In this document: piece after piece, positions 5,124 through 5,288 of the stretch
Layout: every line of letters starts with the position of its first letter
Position numbering within the stretch: position 1 is the stretch's first letter
DNA from: a bacterium BMS3Bbin07
Lineage (GTDB): Bacteria > Nitrospirota > Thermodesulfovibrionia > Thermodesulfovibrionales > JdFR-85
Assembly: GCA_002898135.1 (NCBI GenBank)
Contig: BDTQ01000280.1
Coordinates: forward strand, 1 to 5,288
Reading direction: 5' to 3'
Length of the DNA: 5,288 nt
Made by a program: the position numbers and the translations under genes
Notes under the pieces: generated by a model
Database searches by the model: none
The model's input: the letters and a program-made list of their open reading frames with translations, nothing else
What the model was told of the DNA's origin: nothing

Positions 5124-5288
5124 TTAGGCGGCCTTCCTTTCAGTCGGGTTATTTTTTTTAAGTGCAACCCCATTAATGAATTGTTTCCCTTCTAAAACAT
5201 CAGGCAACAACCGGTATCCCTTCAGTCTTCTGAAAGTCTTCTCTGCTACCCTAAGAAGTTTCCATATCATTGCAGAAGCAGATTCAGA
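5124..5288 (-). CDS. IS256-family (Mutator-type) transposase, C-terminal 54 residues
   Basis: A frame open from the right edge to TAA (5126-5124) gives 54 residues. They contain MIWKLLRVAEKTFRRLKGYR, then LLPDVLEGKQFINGV and a short basic tail ending RKAA. This is the typical end of IS256/Mutator-class transposases: a helix with W..L..AEK.FR.L.G followed by L..V..G..F..GV. The DDE catalytic residues lie upstream, outside the window, so activity cannot be judged. An A8 run falls in the last codons (LKKNN). It reads in the same direction as the GT39 remnant, so its 3' end faces the truncated 5' side of that gene. Confidence 0.75.
   Translation of the reverse strand, partial: SESASAMIWKLLRVAEKTFRRLKGYRLLPDVLEGKQFINGVALKKNNPTERKAA

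Larger units (their letters stand above)
5093..5288 (-). mobile_element. Insertion sequence end, IS256/Mutator family (partial)
   Basis: The element enters from the right edge. Its boundary is estimated just inside the GT39 remnant, where the plus strand reads GGGGTCTTGTCAATAAGTG and continues TGTAAAAGTC (5093-5121). This resembles the TGTCAA...GTGTAAA terminal inverted repeats I know from IS256-type elements. The transposase stop lies about 30 bases from this boundary, as expected for a compact IS. The other end, the matching inverted repeat and the 8-9 bp target duplication lie outside the window, so the exact boundary is uncertain by several bases. Confidence 0.65.

Overview
The window looks like a piece of a Gram-negative bacterial chromosome. 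It carries a lipoprotein with an N-terminal signal and lipobox, an undecaprenyl-phosphate sugar-1-phosphate transferase of the WbaP type, and a core yifB/comM gene. Base composition is moderate, and ATA (Ile) and AGG/AGA (Arg) codons are frequent. This would fit a Nitrospirota- or Desulfobacterota-like genome, but that placement is a weak inference from codon style only.

Layout: (1) Positions 1-1116, minus strand, hold a likely two-gene operon. A DUF6502-family protein comes first. Nineteen bases later, with a good Shine-Dalgarno, comes a DUF5666-type lipoprotein that runs off the left edge. (2) Positions 1307-2839, minus strand, hold a full-length YifB/ComM AAA+ ATPase. (3) Positions 2840-2959 are a divergent promoter region. 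(4) Positions 2960-4399, plus strand, hold a full-length WbaP-like polyprenyl glycosylphosphotransferase, the enzyme that starts lipid-linked glycan synthesis. (5) Positions 4400-5288 look like a degraded locus. There is a gene-poor stretch with one doubtful 55-codon ORF, then the C-terminal remnant of a GT39/ArnT-like membrane glycosyltransferase on the minus strand. That remnant is cut off by the end of an insertion sequence whose transposase C-terminus (IS256/Mutator type) runs off the right edge.

The most interesting signal is regulatory. Both minus-strand leading genes (DUF6502 and yifB) have near-perfect sigma70 promoters with a 17-base spacer, and the ATG begins exactly 7 bases after the -10 box. 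Neither has a Shine-Dalgarno. Both therefore appear to make leaderless mRNAs, while the second gene of the operon and wbaP use GGAGGG ribosome binding sites. For the DUF6502 gene, the longest ORF starts at a TTG that is really the first three bases of the TTGACA -35 box, so the true protein is about 266 aa rather than 278.

Functionally, the DUF6502/DUF5666 pair is an uncharacterised cytosolic-helical plus envelope-lipoprotein unit. YifB/ComM is a housekeeping or transformation branch-migration helicase. WbaP and the broken GT39 gene belong to surface glycan metabolism. No CRISPR array, tRNA or rRNA was seen.
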